NCBI GenBank assembly: GCA_900545075.1 | Contig: UQXT01000038.1 | Location: 1 to 19,499, forward strand | Direction: 5' to 3' | Source: an uncultured Collinsella sp. | GTDB taxonomy: Bacteria > Actinomycetota > Coriobacteriia > Coriobacteriales > Coriobacteriaceae | Length of the DNA stretch: 19,499 bases | Shown: piece by piece, positions 1 through 8,411 of the stretch | Layout of the letters: every line of letters begins with the position of its first letter | Position numbering within the stretch: position 1 is the first letter of the stretch | Position numbers and translations under genes: made by a program | Notes under the pieces: generated by a model | The model's input: only the letters and a program-made list of their open reading frames with translations | What the model was told of the DNA's origin: nothing | Database searches by the model: none

Positions 1-33
1 ATTCCTTTCGGACTGTCCCGGACCAAGCCGCAG

Positions 34-1239
34 CTACGACAGCGCAATACCGCCGAGCCAGCCCCAACGCACGCCAGAGCCAGTGCCATAGAAGCTAATA
101 AACGAGTCAAGCGACTTAGACGTAATGGCTCCCTCATTGCTCATAACGATGCCGCCGCCAACGTAGATACCCACATGACCGTAGATAAGGCCCGGAGCAC
201 CCGTGCCGCTGTGCGAGGAATCGGCCACGATCATGCCCACCTGCAGCGCCGAGCGGTCGGAGCTATAGCACCAGGCGTTAAACATGTCGCACGCATTGCC
301 TCCAAAGTAGCCAACGCCGGCGTTACGGAAGACATTGGTGACCCACGCCGCGCACCAGTTCTGACCCGGCGAAGGCGTGGAGTAGCACGCGTTGACGACA
401 GCCTGCTGCTTGCCCGAGCCGGCATTCTGCTGCGGAGTTCCGGGCGCGTACGATCCACCACCCGAGCTCGAACCACCCGAGTAGGAATTGTTCTTGTTCG
501 CGGCAGCCGCGGCAGCGGCAGCCTTCCTAGCGGCCTCCTCAGCCTGGGCAGCAGCGAGGATCTCGGAATCGCGCTGAGCCATGAGCTCCTTGACGTCGTC
601 GGAAAGACCGTTCAGCACGGTCTGGACTTCTTGCTGCTTGGCCTGCATGTCCTGCATCTGGGCAGTCTGCTGGTCCTTGAGCTTCTCTAAGTCGGCCTTC
701 TGCGACTCGAGCTCGGTCTTTTGCGCATCGAGCTCTTCCTGGATGGTCTGAATGTCCTCGATGGCGTCGCGGTCGCTCTTGTTGATCTTCTCAACGTAAT
801 GCGCGTTGGCGACGAGTTCCTCAAACGAGCCAGAGGCCAGCAGCAGTGACAGGATGTTCGTGCCGCCGGACTTGTAGCTGGCGGCCACGCGATCGGAAAG
901 GTCGTTGCGCTTCTTCTTGAGCTCGGCCTTCTTTTCATCGATCTGGGCCTGCGTGTCGTCAATCTTGCCCTGGACATTCTCGATGTCGTTGAGGGTCTGG
1001 GCATTCTTGTTGGCCAGCGCCGCATACTCATTTGCGATGCTGTCGAGCTGGGCCTGAACCTCGTCGAGCTGGGCCTGGGCGGCATTCAGTTTATCGGTGG
1101 TTTCTTTGGAAGCCTCCGCCGCATGGGCGCGAGCGGGCAGGCCAAAAAGAACTGCCGCAGAAGCGGCGCCGAACAGGGCCTTGAGGGCAGTGCGGCGCGA
1201 GAGCTCCTGAGAAAGGATGGAATCGCTGTTTGGTGACAT
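34..1239 (-). CDS. Tat-exported coiled-coil NlpC/P60-type cell-wall hydrolase
   Basis: Predicted secreted peptidoglycan hydrolase of 401 residues. Residues 1-41 form a signal peptide with a twin-arginine motif (S14-R15-R16-T-A-L), a hydrophobic stretch and an Ala-His-Ala type cleavage site near 40, so Tat export is likely. Residues about 45-245 are a long charged coiled coil rich in Gln, Glu, Lys and Ala, as in PcsB/CwlO-type hydrolases where it controls activity. A Gly/Ser linker (about 250-275) precedes a C-terminal cysteine-peptidase domain. That domain has a candidate catalytic Cys296 (N-W-C-A-A-W) and His355 (Y-G-H-V-G-I-Y), with a following Ser-Asn as possible third residue. The domain may be assigned to NlpC/P60 or CHAP; the fold class is clearer than the bond cut. 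The start is set by GGAG five bases before the ATG. The gene stands alone, divergent from galE. Confidence 0.85.
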   Translation of the reverse strand: MSPNSDSILSQELSRRTALKALFGAASAAVLFGLPARAHAAEASKETTDKLNAAQAQLDEVQAQLDSIANEYAALANKNAQTLNDIENVQGKIDDTQAQIDEKKAELKKKRNDLSDRVAASYKSGGTNILSLLLASGSFEELVANAHYVEKINKSDRDAIEDIQTIQEELDAQKTELESQKADLEKLKDQQTAQMQDMQAKQQEVQTVLNGLSDDVKELMAQRDSEILAAAQAEEAARKAAAAAAAANKNNSYSGGSSSGGGSYAPGTPQQNAGSGKQQAVVNACYSTPSPGQNWCAAWVTNVFRNAGVGYFGGNACDMFNAWCYSSDRSALQVGMIVADSSHSGTGAPGLIYGHVGIYVGGGIVMSNEGAITSKSLDSFISFYGTGSGVRWGWLGGIALS

Positions 1240-1300
1240 ATGTACTCCGTTACATGCTTATTTATATGTCGCTCAACTCATACATATTAGCGTACATATG
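1237..1300. promoter_or_regulatory. Hydrolase promoter area with 9-bp inverted repeat
   Basis: CATATGTAC at 1237-1245, overlapping the hydrolase start codon, is repeated in inverted form as GTACATATG at 1292-1300. Between them, on the minus strand, TATAAA (1261-1266) could serve as a -10 box, which would give a very short leader. The region is clearly more AT-rich than its surroundings. No good -35 box is visible and the role of the repeat is unknown. Confidence 0.3.
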
Positions 1301-1462
1301 GCGCGTCCCAACGATTTCCACGAACGGCAGGAAACTGCAAGGTCGGCGGCTCGTAAGCAAATGCCAGAGATCAGGTTATGCGTACGCAAGCTCTTCTATG
1401 AGTACGTTAGCACAATCCTCTGCTTTTCCTACAGCGCACGATTTGGGCGTCCCTGCCTGCGC

Positions 1463-1468
1463 TATACT
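1463..1468 (+). promoter_or_regulatory. Possible galE -10 box
   Basis: TATACT (1463-1468) lies 38 bases before the galE start codon and resembles a sigma-70 -10 element. The sequence at the expected -35 position is poor. The rest of 1301-1462 shows no gene or clear structure. Confidence 0.35.
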
Positions 1469-1505
1469 CCCCTGAAGAAGTGTTCCTGATTCGATAGGAG
1501 ACTAC

Positions 1506-2567
1506 ATGTCCAAAGCACTCGACCCCAAAGACACCTGCGTCCTCGTTACCGGTGGCGCCGGCTTTATCGGCTCGCACACCGTCGTTCAGCTGCTCGAGGG
1601 TGGCTACCAGGTCGTCATCGTCGATGATCTCTCCAACTCCAGCGCCGTCGCCGTCGACCGCGTCAAGACCATCGTGGGCGACGAGGCCGCCAAGAACCTC
1701 ACCTTCTACGAGGCCAACGTGCTCGACCGCGATGCGATGAACAAGATCTTCGATACCCATCAGATCGACCGCGTCATCCACTTTGCCGGCTTTAAGGCCG
1801 TCGGCGAGTCGGTGAGCAAGCCCGTCGAGTACTATCACAACAACATCGAGAACACCCTGGCGCTCATCGACGTCATGCGCAACCATGGCTGCAAGTCCAT
1901 CATCTTCTCGAGCTCCTCGACCGTCTACGGCGACCCGGACAACCCGCCCGTCACCGAGGAGGATCCTAAGAAGCCCGCGACCAACCCCTATGGTTGGACC
2001 AAGTGGATGATCGAGCAGATCCTTATGGACGTCCACACCGCCGACCCCGAGTGGGACGTCGTGCTGCTCCGTTACTTCAACCCCATTGGCGCTCATCCGT
2101 CGGGCCTGATCGGCGAGGACCCCAAGGGCATCCCCAACAACCTGGTGCCCTATGTCGCCCAGGTTGCCGTGGGCAAGCTCGAGGCCGTTCAGGTCTTTGG
2201 CAACGACTACCCCACCCCCGACGGCACCGGCGTGCGCGACTACATCCACGTGTGCGATCTGGCCTCTGGTCACGTTGCCGCCCTTAACTGGATGAACGGC
2301 AAGACCGGCGTCGAGATCTTTAACCTGGGCACCGGCACCGGCACCTCGGTACTCGAGGTCGTCGCCGCCTTCTCCAAGGCTTGTGGCAAGGAGCTGCCCT
2401 ACGTGATCCGCGAGCGCCGCGCCGGCGACATCGCTGCCAACTGGTGCGATGCCTCCAAGGCCGAGCGCATGATGGGCTGGAAGGCCCAGTACGACATCGC
2501 GGACATGTGCCGCGATAGCTGGAACTGGCAGAGCCACAACCCCAACGGCTTCGCCGACGCCGAGTAG
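1506..2567 (+). CDS. galE: UDP-glucose 4-epimerase
   Basis: NAD-dependent short-chain dehydrogenase/reductase that interconverts UDP-glucose and UDP-galactose in the Leloir pathway; cytoplasmic. The 353-residue length is usual for the family (about 340). The Rossmann NAD-binding motif GGAGFIGSH lies near residues 16-24, the substrate Ser cluster is in FSSSSTVYG, and the catalytic pair is Y162-x3-K166 (YGWTK). Typical GalE segments follow, including the RYFNPIGAHPSG stretch and the VRDYIHVCDLA motif. AGGAG precedes the ATG at good spacing. It is followed by its own strong terminator, so it is probably monocistronic. Besides galactose use it supplies UDP-galactose for surface glycans. Nothing is missing or damaged. 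Confidence 0.96.
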   Translation: MSKALDPKDTCVLVTGGAGFIGSHTVVQLLEGGYQVVIVDDLSNSSAVAVDRVKTIVGDEAAKNLTFYEANVLDRDAMNKIFDTHQIDRVIHFAGFKAVGESVSKPVEYYHNNIENTLALIDVMRNHGCKSIIFSSSSTVYGDPDNPPVTEEDPKKPATNPYGWTKWMIEQILMDVHTADPEWDVVLLRYFNPIGAHPSGLIGEDPKGIPNNLVPYVAQVAVGKLEAVQVFGNDYPTPDGTGVRDYIHVCDLASGHVAALNWMNGKTGVEIFNLGTGTGTSVLEVVAAFSKACGKELPYVIRERRAGDIAANWCDASKAERMMGWKAQYDIADMCRDSWNWQSHNPNGFADAE

Positions 2568-2588
2568 CAAAACCTACATACCGCTCTT

Positions 2589-2622
2589 GCCCCGATCTCA
2601 CGTTGTGAGGTCGGGGCTTTTT
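2589..2622 (+). terminator. galE rho-independent terminator
   Basis: A 13-bp stem (2589-2601 with 2605-2617, one G-U pair), a 3-nt loop and five T residues, 21 bases after the galE stop. Confidence 0.92.
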
Positions 2623-2671
2623 CATGGCATGTAACCATTCGCCGAAAATCGACCAACTTTTTTATCTTGCC

Positions 2672-2701
2672 TGTACATGTTTAAACAACATGTTTTACAA
2701 T
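2672..2701 (+). promoter_or_regulatory. malQ promoter with embedded operator-like palindrome
   Basis: TGTACA (2672-2677) and TACAAT (2696-2701), 18 bases apart, look like -35 and -10 boxes. The spacer holds a perfect inverted repeat, ACATGTT (2675-2681) and AACATGT (2687-2693) around five bases. Inside it is GTTTAAAC (2679-2686), the same octamer found twice before the PTS gene. Position over the promoter core suggests repression. The promoter boxes are inferred by eye. Confidence 0.55.
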
Positions 2702-2786
2702 AGGCGTATCGAATCAGAACATCGGAGGCGGACTGCACACCCATCGGCAGGCCGACCCCACAACAAGAAGGTTGGTGAGCGCATTC

Positions 2787-4292
2787 ATGGAGCGTGCAAG
2801 CGGCGTCCTCATGCCCGTCTCATCTCTGCCCGGACCATACGGAATCGGCGGCTTTGGCTGGAATGCCTACGACTTCGTCGATTTTCTCGCCTCGTGCAAA
2901 CAACATTACTGGCAGATTCTGCCCCTCACGACGACCAGTTATGGCGATTCGCCCTATCAGTCGTTCTCGGCCCGCGCAGGCAACCCCAACTTTATCGACT
3001 TTGCCGAGCTTATCGAGGCAGGGTATCTGGAGCAGCGCGATATCGATGGCGTGTATCTGGGATCCGACCCCAGCAATGTCGACTACGGTGCCATCTTTGG
3101 TGGCCGCCGTCAGATTCTCGACCGCGCCGCCGAGCGCTTTGCCGCCGACAAGCCGGCCGATTTCGATGACTTTATCCAGGCCAACGAGGACTGGCTCATC
3201 CCCTACTGTGAGTTCATGACCGTCAAAGAGGAGTGCGGTCTCAAGGCGTTTTGGGAGTGGCCCGCGGAGCTCCGCACCCGCGGCGAGGCTTCCGCCAAGG
3301 TCTGCGCCGACCATCCGGCGCGTATGCTCTACCACCAGATGACGCAGTACTTCTTCGATCGCCAGTGGAGCCGCCTCAAGGCCTATGCCAACGAGCGCGA
3401 CATTCTCATCATCGGCGACCTGCCCATCTATGTCTCGCGTGACTCCGTCGAGATGTGGGCGACGCCTGAGCTCTTTAAGATCGACGCCGCCGGCAATCCC
3501 GTGAGCGTCGCCGGCACGCCGCCCGACCAGTTCTCGGCCACCGGCCAGTACTGGGGCAACCCCATCTACGACTGGGACGCCATGGAGTCCGACGGCTTCT
3601 CCTGGTGGGAGGGCCGCATTCGCGCCGCCCTCGACATGTACGACGTCATCCGCCTGGATCACTTCCGCGGCTTCGAAGCCTATTGGGAGGTGCCGTTCTC
3701 CTCACCCGATTCGTCCTACGGTTCGTGGACGCAGGGTCCCGGCCTCAAGTTCTTCAAGACACTCGAGGAAAAGCTCGGCAATCTGCCCATCATCGCCGAG
3801 GACCTGGGCTTCCTCACCCCCGGCGTCATCGACATGCGCGACAACTCGGGCTTCCCCGGCATGAAGATCCTGCAGTTTGCCTTTGAGGGCACCAACTCGT
3901 ACTACCTGCCACATAACTACATCGCCAACACCGTCGCCTATGTGGGCACCCACGACAACGAAACGGCGCGCGGTTGGTTTGAGGGAACGGCCACCCCGCG
4001 TCAGCGCGAGCAGGCAGCCCTGTACACCCATCAGCAGGCCGGCGAACCCATGACAGATGCACTCAATCGCACCATCGCCGCCAGCGTGAGCGACACGTGC
4101 ATCTACACCATGCAGGACCTGCTCAACTTGGGCAACGGGGCGCGCATCAACACCCCTGCCACGCTGGGCGGCAACTGGACCTGGCGCATGCTCGACGGCG
4201 CCATCACCCGCGAGCTCGAGCACAAGCTCACCGGCTGGACCGAGACCTACTTCCGCATCCCATCGGAAGCCGAAATCGAGCTTCCTCAATAG
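2787..4292 (+). CDS. malQ: 4-alpha-glucanotransferase (amylomaltase)
   Basis: GH77 enzyme that moves glucan segments between maltodextrins and releases glucose; cytoplasmic, central to maltose use. I place the start at ATG 2787 (501 residues) because the protein then begins with the family-typical M-x-R-x-SG-x-LMP-x-SSLPGPYGIG. The reading frame is open upstream to TTG 2772 and GTG 2775; GGTGAG at 2774-2779 serves the ATG with seven bases spacing. The active-site residues of the family are visible: nucleophile D291 in RLDHFRG, acid/base E338 in AEDLG, and D390 in THDNE. The end of the protein is complete. It lies upstream of glgP, and together they form the classical MalQ plus phosphorylase pair. 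The promoter contains a motif shared with the transporter genes of this window. Confidence 0.96.
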   Translation: MERASGVLMPVSSLPGPYGIGGFGWNAYDFVDFLASCKQHYWQILPLTTTSYGDSPYQSFSARAGNPNFIDFAELIEAGYLEQRDIDGVYLGSDPSNVDYGAIFGGRRQILDRAAERFAADKPADFDDFIQANEDWLIPYCEFMTVKEECGLKAFWEWPAELRTRGEASAKVCADHPARMLYHQMTQYFFDRQWSRLKAYANERDILIIGDLPIYVSRDSVEMWATPELFKIDAAGNPVSVAGTPPDQFSATGQYWGNPIYDWDAMESDGFSWWEGRIRAALDMYDVIRLDHFRGFEAYWEVPFSSPDSSYGSWTQGPGLKFFKTLEEKLGNLPIIAEDLGFLTPGVIDMRDNSGFPGMKILQFAFEGTNSYYLPHNYIANTVAYVGTHDNETARGWFEGTATPRQREQAALYTHQQAGEPMTDALNRTIAASVSDTCIYTMQDLLNLGNGARINTPATLGGNWTWRMLDGAITRELEHKLTGWTETYFRIPSEAEIELPQ

Positions 4293-4340
4293 GAGCCACC
4301 GCGCCCGACCCCGCCCCACCGTGCGGACGCGACCGCTTTT

Positions 4341-4381
4341 CCCGCGCGAGGCCACTCCAATCCCCTCGCGCGGGCTTCTTT
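4341..4381 (+). terminator. Terminator between malQ and glgP
   Basis: Perfect 10-bp stem CCCGCGCGAG (4341-4350) with CTCGCGCGGG (4365-4374), 14-nt loop, then CTTCTTTTG. Only about 40 bases separate it from the glgP start and no convincing promoter fits there, so it probably works as a partial (leaky) terminator that lowers glgP relative to malQ. Confidence 0.75.
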
Positions 4382-4421
4382 TGAATTTCTGACATGTCGT
4401 CAACTCGCCACAGGAGGAAAC

Positions 4422-6689
4422 ATGCCCTGTATCAATCTTGCGGATCTTGCCGAGCAGTCCTTTGGAACTTCGCTCGAGCAACTCGATGACCGCCGCATTT
4501 ACAAACTGCTGGTCAAGCTCGTGCAGGAGCGCTCTGCTGCCTGCCCACTCAACAATGGCAAGAAAAAGCTCTACTACATCTCTGCTGAGTTTTTGATTGG
4601 AAAACTGCTGATCAACAACATGATCGACCTTGGCATCTATGCCGAGGTTAAAGACCAGCTCACCGCTGCCGGCCACGACCTCAACAAGATTGAGGAGTTT
4701 GAGGTCGAACCGTCGCTGGGCAACGGCGGCCTGGGCCGTCTGGCCGCGTGCTTCCTGGATTCCATTGCCACGCTGGGCCTTACCGGCGACGGTGTGGGCC
4801 TCAATTACCATTACGGTCTGTTCCGTCAGCGCTTTGCCGACAACCAGCAAAAGGCCGTCCCCGACGAGTGGCTTAGCGAGCAGGACATCCTGATCGATGA
4901 CGACCGCTCCTACACCGTCGAGTTTGGCGATTTTGCCGTCACCTCCAAGCTCGTCAACATCGATGTGCCCGGTTACGGCCAGCCCACCAAGAACCGCCTG
5001 CGTCTGTTTGACCTGGCAAGTGTCGACGACGGCCTGGTCCCCGGCAGCTCCATCGACTTCGACAAGACGAAGATCGCCAAGAACCTCACCTTGTTCCTTT
5101 ATCCGGATGATTCCGATGAGCAGGGCCGCCTGCTTCGCATCTACCAGGAGTACTTCATGGTGAGCAACGCCGCCCAGCTCCTGATCGACGAGGCCGTCGA
5201 GCGCGGCAGCAACCTGCACGATCTGGCCGACTACGCCGTGGTCCAGATCAACGACACGCACCCCACCATGGTCATTCCCGAGCTCATCCGCCTGCTCACC
5301 ACCGAGCACGACATCGAGTTTGACGAGGCCGTTACCATCGTGCGCTCCATGGTCGCCTACACCAACCATACGATCCTTGCCGAGGCACTCGAGAAGTGGC
5401 CGCTCGCCAGCCTGCAGAAGGTCTCGCCCGCCATCGCCGACATCATCGTCAAGCTCGACGAGGTTGCCAAAGCCGAGCACGATGATCCGCGCGTCGCCAT
5501 CATCGACGAGCACGACACCGTCCACATGGCTCACATGGACATCCACTTTGGCTTCTCCATCAACGGCGTCGCCGCGCTCCACACCAAGATTCTGGAGGAC
5601 ACCGAGCTTCACCCGTTCTACGAGATCTATCCCGAGAAGTTCTCCAACAAGACCAACGGCATCACCTTCCGCCGCTGGATCCATGGGGCCAACCCCGCGC
5701 TCGCCAGCCTGCTCGACGATGTAATCGGCACCGATTGGCGCAGCACCGGCGACCTGAGCAAGCTTGCCGAGTTCGTTGACGACAAGGATGTTCTTGAGCG
5801 CCTGGCTGCCACCAAGACCGAAGCCAAGGCCATCATGCGCCAGTTCATAGCGCTCGAGCAGGGTGTGACCATTCCCTCCAACGCCATCATCGATGTTCAG
5901 GTCAAGCGTATCCACGAGTACAAGCGCCAGCAGATGCTCGCGCTCTACATCATCTGGAAGTACCTCGACATCAAGAACGGTAACAGACCTAAGCACCCCG
6001 TCACCATCATCTTTGGCGGCAAGGCGGCGCCTGCCTACACCATCGCACAGGACATCATCCATTTGATCCTGACGCTTTCCCAGTGGATCGCAAACGATCC
6101 CGATGTGGCCCCCTACCTGCAGGTTGTCATGATCGAGAACTACAACGTCACTGCTGCCGAGCGCGTGATCCCCGCCGCCGACATCTCCGAGCAGATCAGC
6201 CTGGCCTCCAAGGAGGCGAGCGGAACCTCCAACATGAAGTTCATGCTCAACGGCGCTTTGACCCTGTGCACGCTTGACGGTGCCAATGTCGAGATCGCCG
6301 AGCTCGTGGGTGACGAGAACATCTACACCTTTGGCGCTTCCTCCAAGCAGGTCGAACAGCTCTACGCCGACGGCAGCTATGACGCCGGCGCGCTCTATCG
6401 CAAGCCCGGCATCAAGCTGCTGGTGGACTTCATCACCAACCCCGCCTTTATGGCGACCGGCAACGCCGAGCGCCTGCAGCGTCTGCACGACGACATCAAG
6501 GGCAAGGACTGGTTTATGGCCCTGCTCGACATCGAGGAGTACATCCAGACCAAGGAGCGCGTGTTGGCCGACTACGAGGACCAGGACGCCTGGATGCGCA
6601 AGACGCTCATCAATATCGCCAACGCCGGCACCTTCTCGTCTGACCGCACGATCTCCCAGTACAACGACGAGATTTGGCACCTGAGCTAA
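4422..6689 (+). CDS. glgP: Glycogen/maltodextrin phosphorylase
   Basis: GT35 enzyme that splits alpha-1,4-glucans with phosphate to give glucose-1-phosphate; cytoplasmic and PLP-dependent. The protein has 755 residues, somewhat shorter than E. coli GlgP/MalP (about 800). Family blocks are seen in order: SAEFLIGKLL, EPSLGNGGLGRLAACFLDS, NDTHPTMVIPELIRLL, RIHEYKRQ, and the PLP-binding segment with the Schiff-base lysine K606 in SGTSNMKFMLNGAL. A near-ideal AGGAGG lies six bases or so before the ATG. It follows malQ in the same direction, which fits a joint role: MalQ lengthens short maltodextrins to substrates for the phosphorylase. Whether it acts mainly on stored glycogen or on imported dextrins cannot be read from the sequence. 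Confidence 0.96.
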   Translation: MPCINLADLAEQSFGTSLEQLDDRRIYKLLVKLVQERSAACPLNNGKKKLYYISAEFLIGKLLINNMIDLGIYAEVKDQLTAAGHDLNKIEEFEVEPSLGNGGLGRLAACFLDSIATLGLTGDGVGLNYHYGLFRQRFADNQQKAVPDEWLSEQDILIDDDRSYTVEFGDFAVTSKLVNIDVPGYGQPTKNRLRLFDLASVDDGLVPGSSIDFDKTKIAKNLTLFLYPDDSDEQGRLLRIYQEYFMVSNAAQLLIDEAVERGSNLHDLADYAVVQINDTHPTMVIPELIRLLTTEHDIEFDEAVTIVRSMVAYTNHTILAEALEKWPLASLQKVSPAIADIIVKLDEVAKAEHDDPRVAIIDEHDTVHMAHMDIHFGFSINGVAALHTKILEDTELHPFYEIYPEKFSNKTNGITFRRWIHGANPALASLLDDVIGTDWRSTGDLSKLAEFVDDKDVLERLAATKTEAKAIMRQFIALEQGVTIPSNAIIDVQVKRIHEYKRQQMLALYIIWKYLDIKNGNRPKHPVTIIFGGKAAPAYTIAQDIIHLILTLSQWIANDPDVAPYLQVVMIENYNVTAAERVIPAADISEQISLASKEASGTSNMKFMLNGALTLCTLDGANVEIAELVGDENIYTFGASSKQVEQLYADGSYDAGALYRKPGIKLLVDFITNPAFMATGNAERLQRLHDDIKGKDWFMALLDIEEYIQTKERVLADYEDQDAWMRKTLINIANAGTFSSDRTISQYNDEIWHLS

Positions 6690-6715
6690 TTTCGTTTCCC
6701 TTACCCATCCTCTTG

Positions 6716-6748
6716 AAAACGGAGTCGCGGCAACGCGGCTCCGTTTTT
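6716..6748 (+). terminator. glgP terminator
   Basis: An 11-bp stem (6719-6729 with 6734-6744, one G-U pair) closed by a GCAA tetraloop and followed by TTTTT, 27 bases past the glgP stop. Confidence 0.93.
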
Positions 6749-6786
6749 GTGCCGATACGCCGGCCTGTGGTTTGTCTCGACCAAAC

Positions 6787-7004
6787 AATCTCGGCCTGTA
6801 ACACCTAGACGGCAAAACTGGGTCTACCTGTTACAGAATGAGACAGACGGGTAAGGCGGCTAAAACAATCTCAATCTGTAACAGGTAGCCGCCGAAATCA
6901 GTCCTTCGTGTTACAGATCGAGATGAAAGGACAGGCAGCTCAACGCTGTCTCAATCTGTAACATCTAGACCCAATTTGGCCCTCCTCCTGTTACAGATCA
7001 AGAC
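6787..7004. repeat. Array of three inverted-repeat units with exact 80-bp period
   Basis: Non-coding stretch between the converging glgP and ABC operon terminators. CTGTAACA starts at 6796, 6876 and 6956. Its reverse complement TGTTACAG starts at 6829, 6909 and 6989. Both series have exactly 80-bp steps. Each left copy is preceded by a TCTC-type box (TCTCAAT or TCTCGGC) and each right copy is followed by its complement (GAxxGAGA-like). Each unit can therefore fold as a long hairpin, with internal sequence that is not conserved. In unit 1, TAGAC/GTCTA lengthens the stem. Local perfect inverted repeats also occur in unit 2, GGCGGCTA (6855-6862) with TAGCCGCC (6886-6893), and GTCCTT (6901-6906) with AAGGAC (6927-6932). 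Function unknown. Confidence 0.85.
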
Positions 7005-7036
7005 AAACTGACAGATGAACGGCCCCAACACAAAGA

Positions 7037-7075
7037 AAGGCTCCCCTCTCGTCTAGTGGACGGGAGGGGAGCCTT
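7037..7075 (-). terminator. ABC operon terminator
   Basis: A 17-bp stem (7037-7053 with 7059-7075, one mismatch that can be G-U) with a 5-nt loop. Read on the minus strand it is followed by a T-rich run (TTTCTTTG) and lies 68 bases past the malK-like stop. It may work weakly on the plus strand too. Confidence 0.8.
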
Positions 7076-7143
7076 ATATGTGACCACGGCAAAAGGATGG
7101 CAAAGCCGCAGTCGCCCAAAAGGAGGGCCTGATTGGATCGGGC

Positions 7144-8343
7144 CTAGATAAGGTTCTTGCCAGACACCTTATCGAAGAGATGGGTCGCGTTCTTCTCGAA
7201 CTTGAACCAAATGGGGTCGCCCGCCTTGAGCGCACCCTTGGCCTCAAGATCGACGACAGGGATGATCAGGACAAACTGGCCGTCGGGGGCGGTCACGTGG
7301 ACGTGCTCGGTCGAACCCATGAGCTCGGTCACCTCGACGGTACCCTGGAGCGCACCCTCCTCGCCCTTGTCGGCAAGCAGGATCTGCTCGGGGCGCACGC
7401 CGGCCGTGATCTCCTTCACGTCGCCGCCGTCCCAGTTAAGAGCGAGCTGAGCGCAGGTCTCGGGGGCCAGCGCGACATTCATGTCGTCGGTCTTGACGGT
7501 AAAGCCGCCGCCCGAGCGCACCAGTTGGGCATCGAAGAAGTTCATCTGCGGCACGCCGATGAAGCCGGCGACGAAGATGTTCGCGGGGTGGCTGAAGACC
7601 TCCTGCGGCGTGGCGATCTGCTGGACAACGCCGTCCTTCATGACCACGATACGGTCACCGAGGGTCATGGCCTCGGTCTGGTCGTGGGTAACATAGATGA
7701 ACGTACCCTTGATCTCGTGGCGCAGCTTGATGAGCTCGGCACGCATCTGGTTACGAAGCTTGGCGTCCAGGTTGGACAGCGGCTCGTCCATCAGGAAGAC
7801 CTTGGGGTCACGCACGATGGCGCGGCCGATGGCAACGCGCTGGCGCTGACCGCCCGAAAGCGCCTTAGGCTTACGGTCGAGGTACTCGGTAATACCCAGG
7901 ATCTCGGCAGCGGAGCGAACCTTACGGTCGATCTCGTCTTTGGGGACCTTCTTGAGCTCGAGCGTAAATGCCATGTTCTCGTACACCGTCATATTGGGGT
8001 ACAGAGCGTAGCTCTGGAACACCATGGCGATGTCGCGGTCCTTGGGCGCCACGTCGTTGACGCGCTTACCATCGATGAGCACGTCGCCCGAGGTAATGTC
8101 CTCCAGGCCGGCAACCATGCGCATCGTCGTGGACTTACCGCAGCCAGACGGGCCAACGAGGACGATGAACTCCTGGTCGTGAACGGTGAGGTTGAAGTCC
8201 TCAACAGCAAGCACGCCATCCTCGGTAACCTTGAGGTTGTGCTTCTTCTCCTCGGTCTTCTTCTTTTTGCCAAAGAAGCCCTTCTTTTTGGACTCGGTGT
8301 TGGGATACACCTTCTGAACATGCTTGAGAACGATCTCTGCCAT
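7144..8343 (-). CDS. Sugar ABC transporter ATP-binding protein (MalK/MsmK/UgpC type)
   Basis: ATPase subunit of a CUT1-type carbohydrate importer, 399 residues, on the inner face of the membrane. Walker A GPSGCGKS is at 64-71, Q-loop Q110, signature LSGGQ 162-166, Walker B VFLMDE 182-187, and the H-loop is in YVTHDQTEAM. The C-terminal third is the TOBE/OB-fold regulatory domain typical of MalK and MsmK. Residues 16-40 are an extra, strongly basic segment (five Lys pairs or runs around a GFFG) between the first beta strand and the ABC core, absent from usual MalK/MsmK. GAAAGG precedes the ATG. It is the last gene of the operon, 68 bases after the MalG-like permease. Such ATPases are often shared by several importers, so it may serve more than one system. 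Confidence 0.94.
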   Translation of the reverse strand: MAEIVLKHVQKVYPNTESKKKGFFGKKKKTEEKKHNLKVTEDGVLAVEDFNLTVHDQEFIVLVGPSGCGKSTTMRMVAGLEDITSGDVLIDGKRVNDVAPKDRDIAMVFQSYALYPNMTVYENMAFTLELKKVPKDEIDRKVRSAAEILGITEYLDRKPKALSGGQRQRVAIGRAIVRDPKVFLMDEPLSNLDAKLRNQMRAELIKLRHEIKGTFIYVTHDQTEAMTLGDRIVVMKDGVVQQIATPQEVFSHPANIFVAGFIGVPQMNFFDAQLVRSGGGFTVKTDDMNVALAPETCAQLALNWDGGDVKEITAGVRPEQILLADKGEEGALQGTVEVTELMGSTEHVHVTAPDGQFVLIIPVVDLEAKGALKAGDPIWFKFEKNATHLFDKVSGKNLI

Positions 8344-8411
8344 GTCTTTACCTTTCGATATGCGGCTCCGTGCTGAGGGGCGCCGCTGAAACTTGCAAAA
8401 CAGTTACGGCA

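Noticed and set aside
1217..1489. Small plus-strand frames between the hydrolase and galE
   Set aside because: They overlap the hydrolase start in antisense, have no ribosome binding site and no recognisable protein features; the region is better explained as promoters.
2772..2786. Upstream TTG/GTG starts for malQ
   Set aside because: They would add five residues before the family-typical N-terminus and fit the ribosome binding site less well than ATG 2787.
3702..6815. A 1037-codon open frame on the minus strand opposite malQ and glgP
   Set aside because: It is antisense to two well-recognised enzymes, has a low-complexity Val/Gly/Asp/Leu-rich composition typical of shadows of GC-rich genes, and no family motif.
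6787..7004. CRISPR array
   Set aside because: Repeats are short, alternate in orientation, have 33- and 47-bp steps, and number only three units; no cas genes are near.
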